Of a stretch of DNA of 64,000 nucleotides, positions 47,874 to 58,414 are shown in pieces. The stretch covers positions 1 to 64,000 of the forward strand of contig CAVQVN010000001.1 in assembly GCA_963717135.1 (NCBI GenBank), written 5' to 3'. Positions within the stretch are counted from its first letter, which is position 1. Every line of letters starts with the position of its first letter. A program made the position numbers and the translations under genes. Below the pieces are notes generated by a model. The model did not search any database and was not told the origin of the DNA. It worked only from the letters and a program-made list of their open reading frames with translations. The DNA is from UBA4744 sp963717135 (GTDB taxonomy: Bacteria; Actinomycetota; Acidimicrobiia; Spongiisociales; UBA4744).

Positions 47874-48356
47874 TGACGTCTACACCGTCGAGGCGCTGGA
47901 GGCGGCGAGGGAGTTGCTAACCCCGAAAGGGGTTTTGGTCATCAGGTTCGGGGACGGGCACTTCATCGTGGATCGCTCGTCGTATCGACGGACTGCTCTC
48001 GAGTGTGTTCGGCTACCCCCCAGCGCCAGCGGCCGTCCGAAGGTTCTTTCAGCACCTTGGGGTAGTTGCGCGGCCTCGCCGCTACCCTCGTGCTCTGTCT
48101 ACCGGTCTTCTTCGCCGGTATCGTGTTCATCCACAGCTTCGCCGCCGCCGGGTTCCGCGGCGAATCCCTCGGCTGGAACCTGCTCGGCTCGCTGGTGGGA
48201 GGATTACTCGAGAGCCTTTCAATGTGGACCGGCCTCCGCTCGATGGTGCTGCTTGCCGCGGCCCTCTACCTGGCCGCTTTCTTCTTCCGAAGCAAGGCGA
48301 ATCAGACACCGACTGCTCTTTCCTATCCCACAACTGACCCTGTCGGATACGGGTAG
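47874..48356 (+). pseudogene. 3' fragment of a membrane spermidine-synthase-like protein
   Basis: The frame opens without a start as NDVYTVEALEAARELLTPKG and VLVIRFGDGHFIVDR, the end of a spermidine-synthase methyltransferase fold. After indels it continues FGYPPAPAAVRRFFQHLG, then the membrane end LVLCLPVFFAGIVFIHSF and LGWNLLGSLVGGLLESLSMW, TGLRSMVLLAAALYLAAFFF. The C-terminus aligns with that of the intact relative at 48.4-50.5 kb (NLIGSVVGGTTEYISLIVGI). The N-terminal half is missing; the anomalous stretch takes its place. Convergent with that relative. Confidence 0.6.
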
Positions 48357-48371
48357 TGGTCAAACATGGGG

Positions 48372-50468
48372 CTATCCCTGGGCACTCTCAAGGTTCGTCG
48401 AAAAGGCGGCATTCGCCATAAATGCGAGCGCGTAAAGAACTAGAGCCACCAAGGCCAGCGCACGGATTCCGACGATCAGAGAGATGTACTCTGTCGTCCC
48501 GCCCACCACCGAGCCGATCAGATTCACGCCGAGGGCAACCGACCCGACACGGGAATTGCGGAACCAGCGGGCAAAGAGGATACCGGCCGCAAGGATCGGG
48601 GTCCCTAGATAGAGGGCAGCTGCCGCCAGACTGGCCAGGCCGAGCCCTGGCCAGACCGACACCGGCCACGCGTACTGCGCCAGTAGCGACCCCACGATCA
48701 CCCCCATCCAGACTCGATCGGAGCCGCTGCGGCCTCGAAGCACAACCAGGTTGGCGAGGAGGATGATCGCCAAGATCACCGAGAAAACAAGGGCGTTGGT
48801 CTGCCAGGTCGATCCGATGAGCAACGCAAACTCCGTGACCGACTTTGTTTCCATGAGAAGGAAGGCAGCGCCCAAGAAGAAGAACGGGAGGTCGCTCCTG
48901 GACATGGCTCGCGCCTGTCGCCGTAGCATGAGAAACCCGACCATCACCATGCCGATCAGAGCCGTCACGTATTCGGCCGGTATACCGCGCCGGCTGATGT
49001 ACAGATGTGGCCAGTCGTCGGTGGCGGCTCGAAGGGCATTCGGATAGCGCTCGAACCCGTCTGCGATCTCGTCAGGCCTGATACGCTGCCACCCGTCTGG
49101 CAATGCTCCGATAGTGCCGACTGCGCCGGCGACGAGCATTCGATGCCTGTTGGTATGAATGAAATACGCCGGAGGCTCCCCAAAGACCTGTTCCATCATG
49201 TGGTACTGGCGGTACTGGACCTCCTCCCGGAAAGGGCCAAAGGACAAGACCAGCACACCCTCCTCGTTCAGGAGTTCTGCTGCTTCCTGGAGCGATTCGA
49301 TCGTGTACACGAAGCTGTCCAGGCGTACGCTGCTCGTCGACGAGAGCAGCCCATGAGCGTCAAGCGTGGCGAAGAGCACCAGGTCGAATCTCTCGTCTGA
49401 TCTCTTGAGGTAGGAGCGGGCGTCATCGACAACGATCTCCACCCCCGGCGCGCCGTGGGGTTTCTCGGGGTGATGATCAGCTCCATACTTCGCTACCCTC
49501 GGGTCGATCTCGACTGCGGTCACCTCGGCAAATCCTGCACGCAAGGCCGCGGCGATGTCGTTCCCGGCGCCGGCACCAAGGATCAGAACCGACTCGGGGT
49601 CGGCGATCAGGAATGGGAAGTCGTAGTACGTCGTGAGACTGTCGATGTCAGCGACCGTATCTGCACTGATGCCCTCTCGCGATGCGCCTTCGCTCAAATC
49701 GAATCCGCTGAGGAGGAATTGGTTGTTGACGTCGATAACGAAGCCAGAGTCGACGTTGGCTCCCACCGGTAGCACACGAAGCTGGTTGTACGGTGACCAG
49801 AGCACATCGCCTGTGAGCCCACCGGAGTCTGCGTAGTAGACGGCCCCAAGCACAACGATTATCAACCCCAAAACCGGCATGACATCCTTGAGAGCGGCAT
49901 GGAAGAGCAGAAGTAGCAGGGCTGCTGCGAACCACACGACCGACGGTGTACCTAAGGCCGACGCCAGTGTGAATGTTGCGACACCGGCCAGACTGCCGGC
50001 GATGTTGATCGTGTAGGCCGGGATCCGCTCTAGTTCGTCAAATGGCCCGGCGATCAGTTGTCCGAAGGGGATAAACGTCCATGCCACGAGAACGAAGACC
50101 CCGACGAGGATCACGGGAAGGGGCAGTCCGACTTGGTTGGCGAGTGCGAGCTCGAGGACTCGAAAGGCGGAGAAGATGACGACCGCGATGAGCAGGCGCC
50201 ATGCCGCCGTTGCGGCGGCCCTTGAGTCGGATGCCATCATCCCGACGCCCAACCCCAGGAAGCTGGCAACGAGCACCACGTTGGCAAAGAAGCCCACCAG
50301 ATGAACCACGCTCGGAATCCAGCGGATGAGAATGAGTTCGACGAAGAGTGCCAGCAGACTGGCCGTGAAGAGGTTCAGCCCCGGCCCTCCGAATCGTCGC
50401 TGATCGCTCAACTTGCCAACCCTCCTTGAAGGCGCCCACATGCTGGAAAACCGGCTCCATGTTGCCAT
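48372..50468 (-). CDS. Membrane-embedded spermidine-synthase-like protein
   Basis: 698 residues, intact. N-terminal membrane helices (about 30-220) are followed by a spermidine-synthase-type methyltransferase fold at about 290-480 (SVLILGAGAGNDIAAALRAG; VTAVEIDPRVAKYGADHHPE; VDDARSYL; FDLVLFATLDAHG) and a second membrane block (about 515-690). The loop that binds the aminopropyl donor is not clearly conserved, so true polyamine synthesis is uncertain. Fused membrane/spermidine-synthase proteins occur in many bacteria with unknown roles. A similar gene follows at 50.6 kb and a fragment lies downstream. Confidence 0.8.
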   Translation of the reverse strand: MATWSRFSSMWAPSRRVGKLSDQRRFGGPGLNLFTASLLALFVELILIRWIPSVVHLVGFFANVVLVASFLGLGVGMMASDSRAAATAAWRLLIAVVIFSAFRVLELALANQVGLPLPVILVGVFVLVAWTFIPFGQLIAGPFDELERIPAYTINIAGSLAGVATFTLASALGTPSVVWFAAALLLLLFHAALKDVMPVLGLIIVVLGAVYYADSGGLTGDVLWSPYNQLRVLPVGANVDSGFVIDVNNQFLLSGFDLSEGASREGISADTVADIDSLTTYYDFPFLIADPESVLILGAGAGNDIAAALRAGFAEVTAVEIDPRVAKYGADHHPEKPHGAPGVEIVVDDARSYLKRSDERFDLVLFATLDAHGLLSSTSSVRLDSFVYTIESLQEAAELLNEEGVLVLSFGPFREEVQYRQYHMMEQVFGEPPAYFIHTNRHRMLVAGAVGTIGALPDGWQRIRPDEIADGFERYPNALRAATDDWPHLYISRRGIPAEYVTALIGMVMVGFLMLRRQARAMSRSDLPFFFLGAAFLLMETKSVTEFALLIGSTWQTNALVFSVILAIILLANLVVLRGRSGSDRVWMGVIVGSLLAQYAWPVSVWPGLGLASLAAAALYLGTPILAAGILFARWFRNSRVGSVALGVNLIGSVVGGTTEYISLIVGIRALALVALVLYALAFMANAAFSTNLESAQG

Positions 50469-50646
50469 ACCTCGCAGATACTGTTCTGGGCCGTCGCGCC
50501 ACTCCTTCTAACTCTTGAGAATCTCGCTGCGGCCAATTCATATGGCCGGCGAGTTGTCCACCTAAAACTCGTTTGCGTCGATCAACAACCACAGGTGTAG
50601 TCGACCCAAGTATCGATAGGGCCGCGTAAGAACGACCGTCAACTGG

Positions 50647-52762
50647 TCAGCGCAGCACAGACAGCAGGTTGGAGTAGTCGTCGGTCCAAAGACGGAAGTC
50701 CGGGTCGATCACAAGGCGCCGCCAGCCGGGCTCCCCGCGGAGAGAATCAAGGGTGCCAGAGGCGGGAGCGAGCACCGCCCAATGCGAAGGAGTGGCGCCG
50801 GGAGCAACAGCCGAGTCGTAGGCGCGGGTGAGGGCATCGTATCCCAGCGATTGAGCCAATCCGCCGACAACCGGTTCGAGTGCGAAGTTTCGGTTCGTGA
50901 TGTTGATGGTGATCAGCCCCGACGGAGCCAGCAAAACGCGGTAGGTTTCAATCGCTTCCCGGGTGACGAGATGAACTGGGATCGCGTCGGCGTTGAACGC
51001 ATCAAGAATGATCAGGTCGTACGCGCTCCCTTTGAGTTGCTCGGCGGCCAATCGCCCGTCGTTGGTGATGATGTGGATGGTGCCGGGGGCATCGGACACA
51101 TACGTGAATAGATCTCGATTTGTGGCGATCTCAACCACCTTCGGATCGATCTCGACGAACGTGAGGTCCGTGTCGGCGGTTGAATAGGCCGCAATACCAC
51201 CCGCGCCCCAAACCGATCACCAGCACCCGTCGGGTGTTGGGAAGCAGCCGAAATACGTCCCCGAGCGGACCAGTCCGGTGATAGTAGGCCGTCGGTTGTT
51301 GCGCCGAGTCGCCGAGTTGCTGCGTGCCGTGGACGGTGAGCCCGTTGTAGAGAGTTCGGACTCCCTGAGACTCGGTGACCCGGTGAAGGCCAAAGAATGT
51401 GCGGGCCAAATAGATGCCGTCGGTGGATACCGGAGGTCGCACTAGCATCAGGAAGGCGAAGGCAAGGGCGAAAGCAGGGGGATAGCGGATGGCCAAGAGG
51501 GCGACGGCCGGCACCGCCAGCGTGATGACCACGGCCGCGGCATTCGCCAAGTCCAGACTGCCCGTGATTGCCGCCAGCCCCCCCATTGCCACCGGCACGG
51601 CCAACGCAGGCACAAAGCGAGCGATGAGCGACCGGCTGTCTGCTTTTCCCTTCCTGAGCAGCAACGCAACAACCAGAACCAGGGGATACTCGACAGGCAC
51701 TACGAACAACAGCGGGGCGATGAGCGCGTTGAAGAGACCGCCCAGTACCCCGCCGAGGGAGATGAGTAGGTAGAAACGAGTCAGCTTGGTGGTGGGCGGT
51801 CGATCCTCGTAGAGCCGCCCGTGGGCCGTCATTCCGGCACCGAGCAGGAGCAGCAGGTGAAGCGCCACCAACGCCCATAGTGGCCGTTGCATTCGGAGCG
51901 CCCATGTGACGAATACGCCGATAGTCGCCAGCTTGAGGATCGTCGATCCGACGGCTATCGAACGGAGGTCCCCCCGTGAGAACGCAACGATGAAGGTGAT
52001 CAGGTAGACGCCCAGCGGGAGTACCCACAGCAGCGGAATCGAACCGACTTCGGCGGTAATAAACGCCGTCGAACCCAGCAACAAGCTGGAAGGAACAAAC
52101 GCCAGGGCAACCCACCGGACTTGGGTGCGCCAGGACAGGTCGATCGGTTGCGGCCGCGGTCGATCGGAAGCCTCGCTTCGGTGGCGAACCGCCAGCCAGG
52201 CAGACCCAGCCCCCGCGGCCAGGAAGAGGACATAGCCAATCGTCCAAACGTGGGATTGACCGGCCACAGCCAGGGTCCGTTCGACGACGATCGGGTATGA
52301 CAACAACCCGACCAGGCTGCCAGCGTTCCCCACCGCGTAAAGGAAATAGGGATCGCCGCCCCCAGTGGCAATGGCATACCAGCGCTGAAGGACCGGACTC
52401 ATCGTAGAAAGCGCGAAGAAAGGCAGGCCGATTGACACGGATAGCAAAGCGAAGATCCACAGCGGTCCGACACGAGCCGGTGGACTCCAGAAGGCTGGAA
52501 GTGCGATCGGCAAGAACACCAACGGGAGCAGAAGCAGAACCACGTGGCTGAGGGCTTGTCGGCGAAGGCCAAGCCGGTTGAAGGACGCATGGGCATACGC
52601 GTAGCCCAACAGCAACGTCAACTGAAAGAACACCAAAGCCGTGTTCCAAACCGCCGGAGACCCACCCAACTGCGGCAGGAGCATTTTGGCAATCATCGGC
52701 TCTATCAGGAACAGAAGCGCGGAGGCCAGAAAAACTGCCGCGGCGAAGAAGATGGAGATCAC
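50647..52762 (-). CDS. Fused membrane/spermidine-synthase-like protein (one frameshift)
   Basis: A GTG at 52762 opens VISIFFAAAVFLASALLFLI, the conserved start of this family (then EPMIAKMLLPQLGGSPAVWN); the frame is open back to 52942. About a dozen helices lead to the methyltransferase fold. The frame slips near 51190 in motif I: RRVLVIGLG in one frame, GGIAAYSTADTDLTFVEIDP in the next, then TNDGRLAAEQLKGSAYDLII, LDAFNADAIPVHLVTREAI to the stop at 50647. Corrected length is about 705 residues. Role unknown; possibly polyamine- or lipid-related. Second of three related genes here. Confidence 0.75.
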
Positions 52763-52942
52763 CGTGAACCGATCGCCTGCTCCTCGAAGACCGTGATGAA
52801 GTCCGACAAGTCCAGTACCCGCGACCGCCGGGGACAGGGATTGAACATCATTGGAATCGGGTGGTAGGTGATCGGCGGAATCTGCAAGACTCCGAACCGG
52901 GAGTTGCCGCCTTGGCCGGTGTCTCGGCGACGCCGTCGGCAA

Positions 52943-53324
52943 CCGCGGGCTGCTCAGGGATCAGCGTTATCGGGACGGTCTGGATCCATGAGGTCATACT
53001 CACAGCTTGCCACATGCGGTCCGCCGGCAAAAGTGCCGCCCGTGGATCTTTGCCTGCGATGACCACCCGGAGTGGCGGACTTTTCTTCTCCGGCGCCTTT
53101 TGGCTCGCCGGACAAGTTGTGAGATCGGATGGCCGAGTGAACCCGGTGGGCACGCGATGATGGTGAGGTTAGAAATGGGGTTCTGGCGCGCGGATCGCCG
53201 CTCGACGGCTCTCGTCGAAATAACTACCTGGTGGTCTAGTGTCAGGCGGCGGAGCAGTGGCTGTTTCGGCTCGGCGAGTCTGGTTTCGATTCCGGCCTTG
53301 ACTGCCGATAAAAGGAAGGGTGCA
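52943..53324. other. Intergenic gap
   Basis: Divergent genes flank this stretch, so promoters for both are expected. Frames on both strands are short or arginine-rich and have no recognisable domain. AAAAGGAAGGG at the right edge is the ribosome site of the next gene. Confidence 0.4.
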
Positions 53325-54843
53325 TTGACAGGAACGGGCCACCGGGAGGGAAGATTGGGGCCTCGCCTTGCACAACCCGTCCTGCGTGCCGTCATCGGCT
53401 TCGCCGCTCTCGGGTGCGTGGTGGGATTGATTTCGCTTGCTTTTCCGATCGGATTCGATGAGGCGGAACGCCTCACCGTGGCTCGCAAGATGATGCTTGG
53501 GGACGTGCTCTACCGAGATGTTGTCAACAACAAGCCGCCTCCGATCTACGGTCTTGTGATACTGCTTGACATGCTGCCGGGCTCGTACGAAATCGCGCGT
53601 GCCCTCTTTCTTGGATTCACTTGCTTCGTATCAGGGTTCGTTTCATTTGCCATTGCTACTGAGCTGGGTGCGTTCGTGGCACGGGCGGCCATGGCAGGTG
53701 CTTTCGTTGGTTTCATCAGCGGGCTTCAAGCTGGTTTCTTGCTCACGGTCGAACTGCTTGCGCTAATGATGCTGCTGTTTGCCACGTGGCTGGTTGTGCG
53801 GGGTCGTATCGTCGCGGGCGGCGTGTTTGGTGCGTTTGCCGCGATGACCGACCTGCGCGCCGCAGTGATGCTGCTCGCTCTGTTTGTGCTGGCCGTATCT
53901 CTGGATGGCATGCGCTCTGGAAGGCGGTTGCTCGTTATTGGTGGAGTCTTGGTTGCTGCGTTGTGGGCCGTCGTGCTGGCCGTGCCGAGTATGCGTTTCT
54001 CGCTCGTCGATCTCAATCTGGCGTCACGGTCGGAAGGAATGTTCGATCCTCTCGCCGCGGCTAGCAGGTCATCTACGAGCGTTACTACCCGTCGCCGGAT
54101 CCTTAGTCGCGATCGGAGGGTCAATGACTGTCGCTGCCCTTCGGGAGAATCGAAGCAGGATGCGCGTGGCCCTTTTGACTGTTCTCCTGGGCGCTTCAAT
54201 ACCCCTTGTGTCAATGCTCCCCTACGACCATTACTGGGCGTTTCCCCTGGTCGGCATCCCGATCGCAGCTTCGGCACTTCCTCGCTCTGTCTCTCAGGGC
54301 CGCTCAGCTCTCCTGGTAATGCCGGCGGTTCTCGTTGCCTTCCTTCCTCAAGTAATTCATTCGGTGGAAACGCAGGAAATCCAGAAGAAGGAGACACTTC
54401 ACTATCAGACAGTATCCGACGTGCTGGGCCGATACTTGGATGACGATGAGACTTTCGTCCAGTTTGACCCTCATCCGTTCCTGCCGGCTATGCGCCCCTC
54501 ACAGTTCGGTGGTCGATCACCTGTCCTTGGCTTCGTGACGGCGCCGGCAGCCCGCGCTCAGGTCGAAATCGATCTTCTCGCCGACGCGACACACTCCTCT
54601 TCCGCGATTGTCGATGATGGCAATGCCTTGGACAAACAGGCTTTTGAGATCAAGCCGGACCACCTCAGAGTCTGGCGGATGTTTCAAGAGCAACTCGACG
54701 GGTTCGCGTGTCGAGTTGTGGTTGGTGGGACCGTCATCCGACTGCGAACCGAGATCTGTGAGGAACTGCAACTGCCTGGGACGCTGCTGGTGCAGGAAGA
54801 CACAGACTTTGGCCAGGTGTCTTCTCGTCAGCGTGAGTCGTGA
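53325..54843 (+). CDS. GT39/PMT-like glycosyltransferase membrane protein (one frameshift)
   Basis: TTG 53325 behind AAAAGGAAGGG, chosen over a longer open frame. The first outer loop IGFDEAERLTVARKMMLGDV, then YRDVVNNKPPPIYGLVILL, carries the Asp-Glu and Y-R-D-x-x-x-x-K-P-P pattern of PMT_2/GT39 enzymes. Helices follow to about residue 240, the frame slips near 54045, and the rest has YDHYWAFPLVGIPIAASAL and a soluble C-terminal domain of about 140 residues (ending LVQEDTDFGQVSS). Corrected length is about 505 residues. Presumed polyprenyl-phosphate sugar donor. Confidence 0.7.
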
Positions 54844-54929
54844 CTCATAAAATCACTGGTGGCCGCCCTCAAATCTGCAGATCAATCACTGATGATGGCC
54901 CTCCCCACCCACTTCTGTCGGAATGACAG

Positions 54930-55550
54930 TTAAGGCGCCACCGGCTCGCCGTTGAGCTTGCGGTACACGTAGGCCATCGCCAGCAGTGAAACGGGGATCG
55001 TGATCAACAAGCCAATCCCGAGAGCGATCGCTCCGGCCAGGTTGAAGAAGAACAACGCCACCCCGAACCCGAACAGATCCCACTTCTGCGCCTTGGTGAT
55101 GGCGGCGCTCTGTTCGATGCTCTGCATGATCCCGTGTTCCTTGTCGACGATGTTGTAGCCGAAGAACCCGAACGTGATCGCCAGGTAGATCCCCGGGACG
55201 ATCAGGAACACAAAGCCGATGGCGACCATGATGCCGACGATGAACGAAGCGATGATGTAGGGCAGCGCCAGATCGATTCGCTGGAACAGATCGGCGGTTT
55301 CGATCGGTTTGCCGTCGACGATCTTCAGCGCGATGCGGATCAAGCCCATGGAGATGAGGACCGACACGAACCATCCGATCAAGCTCATGAGACCGGCCAG
55401 GGCGCCCCGCCCCAACAGCCAGAAAAGCACATTGACGGCCAGGATGGCCAAAGCAGCCGACACCAGCGGGCCGATGTTCTCCTGCAGCTTCTTCCACCCA
55501 TAGCTGAGTGCCTCGCCAATAGAAAAGCGGTTGATTTCGGGAACGGTCAT
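54930..55550 (-). CDS. Multi-pass membrane protein (DUF975-like)
   Basis: 206 residues, ATG 55550 behind GGAGGCAAG. After SIGEALSYGWKKLQENIGPL come about five to six helices, with conserved-looking VFLIVPGIYLAITFGFFGYN, DKEHGIMQSIEQSAAITKAQ and KWDLFGFGVALFFFNLAGAI. The 'W-K...P-G-I-y-l-a...A-l-k-x-S' layout is that of DUF975/glycerophosphoryl-membrane-domain-like proteins. Function unknown. It is divergent from uvrC, with 98 bases between. Confidence 0.7.
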   Translation of the reverse strand: MTVPEINRFSIGEALSYGWKKLQENIGPLVSAALAILAVNVLFWLLGRGALAGLMSLIGWFVSVLISMGLIRIALKIVDGKPIETADLFQRIDLALPYIIASFIVGIMVAIGFVFLIVPGIYLAITFGFFGYNIVDKEHGIMQSIEQSAAITKAQKWDLFGFGVALFFFNLAGAIALGIGLLITIPVSLLAMAYVYRKLNGEPVAP

Positions 55551-55648
55551 CTTGCCTCCAGGTGGTGATTCTCCGCTCCGTCGACAATACCCGACGGAAA
55601 CATCGAGACCGGGGAGCATCGACCCACTCTCGGTACACTTCGCCGGGC

Positions 55649-57481
55649 ATGCGACGCCCCACCTCTGCCGAAATCCCCGACGCTCCGGGTGCCTATCTCT
55701 TTCGCGACCGGCACGGGCAGGTGCTGTACGTCGGCAAGGCTAAGTCGCTTCGCAAGCGGGTTGCCAACTATTTCACCAACGATCTCCAGACGCGCACCCA
55801 GGCGATGGTGGAGGCAGCCGACAGTGTCGAGTGGATCGTCACCGAGAGCGAAGTAGCCGCCTTGATGCTCGAGTACTCGTTGATCAAGAAGCACCGTCCC
55901 CGGTTCAATATCCGGTTGCGGGACGACAAGAGCTACCCGTACCTGGCCATCACCCGTTCCGACGAATGGCCCCGGGCTCGGGTCATGAGGGGGAAGAAAC
56001 TCAAGGGCACCGAATATTTCGGCCCTTATGCCCACACCTACGCCATCCGCAAGACCCTCGACGAACTGCTCAAGACCTTCCCCATCCGAACCTGTTCGGA
56101 TGGGCTCTTCCGCCGGCAGAAGGCCCAGGGAAGACCCTGTTTGTTGTTCCACATCGAGAAGTGCTCCGGTCCGTGCGTGGGTGAAGTGACCGCCGGGGAT
56201 TACCAGGATTATGTCGACGGACTGGCCCGCTTCCTGGGTGGGGACACCGACCAGATCGTTGATCAGCTGCGAGCCGGCATGGGGGCGGCCGCCGAGACGC
56301 TGGCCTACGAACAGGCGGCCCGGTTCCGCGATCGTCTCCATGATGTGGAACGGGCCATTGCCCGTCAGGAGGTGGTGACCGACCGTCGAGAGGATTTCGA
56401 CCTGATCGCCCTCGAAGAGGACGATCTCGAGGCCGCCGTGCAGGTGCTGAACGTGCGGCGGGGCCGGGTGGTGGGGCGGTTGGGAACCGTGCTCGACAAG
56501 GTGGAGGACGTCACCACTTCCGAAATCATCGCCAGCATGTTGCGAGAGTTGTACGGCGAGGAACTGCCGCCCAAGGCGGTGCTCGTGCAAGAACTGCCAC
56601 CCGACCCCGAGCTGTGGAGCGCCTGGCTCAACGAGCGACGCGGCGGGCAGGTCTCACTACGGGTTCCGCAGCGAGGAGCCAAGCGCCGCCTGATGGAGAC
56701 GGCCCGCACCAACGCCCGGGAGGCGTTCGCCCGCCATCGGCTGCGGCGCCAATCGGATCACAATGCCCGCGCCCGGGCGCTGCGAAGCCTGCAGGATGCG
56801 CTGGGTTTGCCCATTCCGCCCCTCCGGATCGAGGCGTACGACATCTCCACGATCCAGGGGACCAACACCGTCGGCTCGATGGTGGTGCTCGAAGACGGTC
56901 TGCCCAGGACCTCCGAGTACCGCCGGTTCCGGATCCGCACGGTCGACGGCCAGGACGATTTCGCCTCGATGGAGGAGGTGCTGCGCCGCCGGTTTGCCGC
57001 CTACCTGGCAGAACGGGATCTTCCGGTCGAGGAACGCGGCAGATTCTCGTATCCGCCGTCGCTGGTGTTGATCGACGGAGGAGCCGGCCAACTGTCGCGA
57101 GCGGTCAAGGTGCTGGGAGACCTCGATCTCGATATTCCCGTCGTGGGATTGGCCAAGCGAATGGAGGAGGTCTACCTGCCGGGGCGGCCCGACCCGGTCC
57201 GGATCCCTCGCGACGAAGAGGCCCTGCATTTGCTGCAAAGGGTTCGGGACGAGGCGCACCGTTTTGCCATCACCTATCACCGGCAGCTGCGCAGCCGCAG
57301 CATGATCGATTCGACGCTCGATGATGTGCCCGGTATCGGACCCACCCGCAAGAAAGCCTTGCTGCGGCAATTCGGGTCATTGAAGAGAATCCGGGCGGCC
57401 AGCCGGGAGGAACTGGCCGAGGCTCTCCCATCGGCGATCGCCGATGTTCTGTATGGCGCCCTGCACGACTCCGGGCGATGA
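55649..57481 (+). CDS. uvrC: Excinuclease ABC subunit C
   Basis: 610 residues from ATG 55649; the frame is open upstream but MRRPTSAEIPDAPGAYLFRD is the usual start. GIY-YIG nuclease (GAYLFRDRHGQVLYVGKAKS), UVR motif (AETLAYEQAARFRDRLHDVE), RNase H-like second nuclease (IEAYDISTIQGTNTVGSMVV; LVLIDGGAGQLSRA) and a C-terminal helix-hairpin-helix (STLDDVPGIGPTRKKALLRQ). It makes both incisions in excision repair. Intact frame. It begins the conserved uvrC-rapZ-yvcK block. Confidence 0.96.
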   Translation: MRRPTSAEIPDAPGAYLFRDRHGQVLYVGKAKSLRKRVANYFTNDLQTRTQAMVEAADSVEWIVTESEVAALMLEYSLIKKHRPRFNIRLRDDKSYPYLAITRSDEWPRARVMRGKKLKGTEYFGPYAHTYAIRKTLDELLKTFPIRTCSDGLFRRQKAQGRPCLLFHIEKCSGPCVGEVTAGDYQDYVDGLARFLGGDTDQIVDQLRAGMGAAAETLAYEQAARFRDRLHDVERAIARQEVVTDRREDFDLIALEEDDLEAAVQVLNVRRGRVVGRLGTVLDKVEDVTTSEIIASMLRELYGEELPPKAVLVQELPPDPELWSAWLNERRGGQVSLRVPQRGAKRRLMETARTNAREAFARHRLRRQSDHNARARALRSLQDALGLPIPPLRIEAYDISTIQGTNTVGSMVVLEDGLPRTSEYRRFRIRTVDGQDDFASMEEVLRRRFAAYLAERDLPVEERGRFSYPPSLVLIDGGAGQLSRAVKVLGDLDLDIPVVGLAKRMEEVYLPGRPDPVRIPRDEEALHLLQRVRDEAHRFAITYHRQLRSRSMIDSTLDDVPGIGPTRKKALLRQFGSLKRIRAASREELAEALPSAIADVLYGALHDSGR

Positions 57482-57549
57482 GAACCCCGCCGGCCCGCCC
57501 GGCGTGCGACACTTAGGGCCGTTGGTAAAGCCGGCAGAAGTGGAGGCAG

Positions 57550-58414
57550 GTGGTGGTTAGCCGACCGCAGGTATTGGTGGTGACGGGGATGTCGGGGGCC
57601 GGGCGCTCGACGGCGGCCAAGGTTCTGGAGGATCTCGGCTATCTGGTGGTGGACAATCTTCCCCCGGCGCTGATCGGGGAGATCGTCCGCTTCAACGATC
57701 TGGCCGACGTGCCCCGCCGGCTGGCGTTGGTGATCGATGCCCGGGGAGGCTTCATTCTTGGAGATCTCAGAGTCGAGATGGATCGGTTGTTGCGGGGTGG
57801 GGTCTCGACGGCGGTGTTGTTCCTCGATGCCGAGGACGACATGCTCATCCGGCGTTACAAGGAGAATCGCCGGCCCCACCCGATGGGTCGTGACACGCTG
57901 GAGGAGTCGCTTTTCGCCGAACGGGAGATGCTGGCCGAATTGCGGGCCGAGGCGGATTTCATCATCGACACCACGGACCTCAACGTGCACCAGTTGCGGG
58001 AGCGAATCGAGGATGACTTCCGAGGGCGGCCAACCGGAGCGTCCGATGCGCATTTCGGTGTCGTCGTTCGGGTTCAAACACGGCGCCCCCCGCGATGTGG
58101 ACCTGCTGTTCGACGTGCGGTTCTTGCCCAACCCCCATTGGAAGGAGGAGTTGCGTCCCCTGACCGGATGTGACGCTCCGGTGCGCGACTACGTGTTCGA
58201 CAACGAGGACACCCGGGCGTTTGTCGCCAAGGTCGAGGACATGTTGTCGTTCTTGATTCCCCGCTTCCGGGCCGTCGGCAAGTCGTACGTCAGCATTGCG
58301 ATCGGCTGCACCGGCGGGCGGCACCGCTCGGTGGCGATCGCCGAAGAGCTGGGCCGATGGTTGGAATCCGAAGGAATTGAAGCCACGGTGCGACATCGGG
58401 ACACCGGCAAGTGA
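57550..58414 (+). CDS. rapZ: RapZ-family nucleotide-binding protein (one frameshift)
   Basis: GTG 57550; P-loop VTGMSGAGRSTAAKVLEDLG, then LVVDNLPPALIGEIV and the D-A-R-G-G strand, FLDAEDDMLIRRYKENRRPHP. Near 58040 the frame slips; the correct C-terminus is ISVSSFGFKHGAPRDVDLLF, VRFLPNPHWKEELRPLTG and IAIGCTGGRHRSVAIAEEL, stopping at 58414. Corrected length is about 287 residues. RapZ/YvcJ proteins sense metabolites and affect amino-sugar or envelope metabolism. The stop overlaps the GTG of yvcK. Confidence 0.92.

Noticed and set aside
51012..52649. A 545-residue minus-strand frame overlapping the second spermidine-synthase-like gene
   Set aside because: It is the neighbouring frame of the real gene and only its last few dozen residues are affected by the frame slip.
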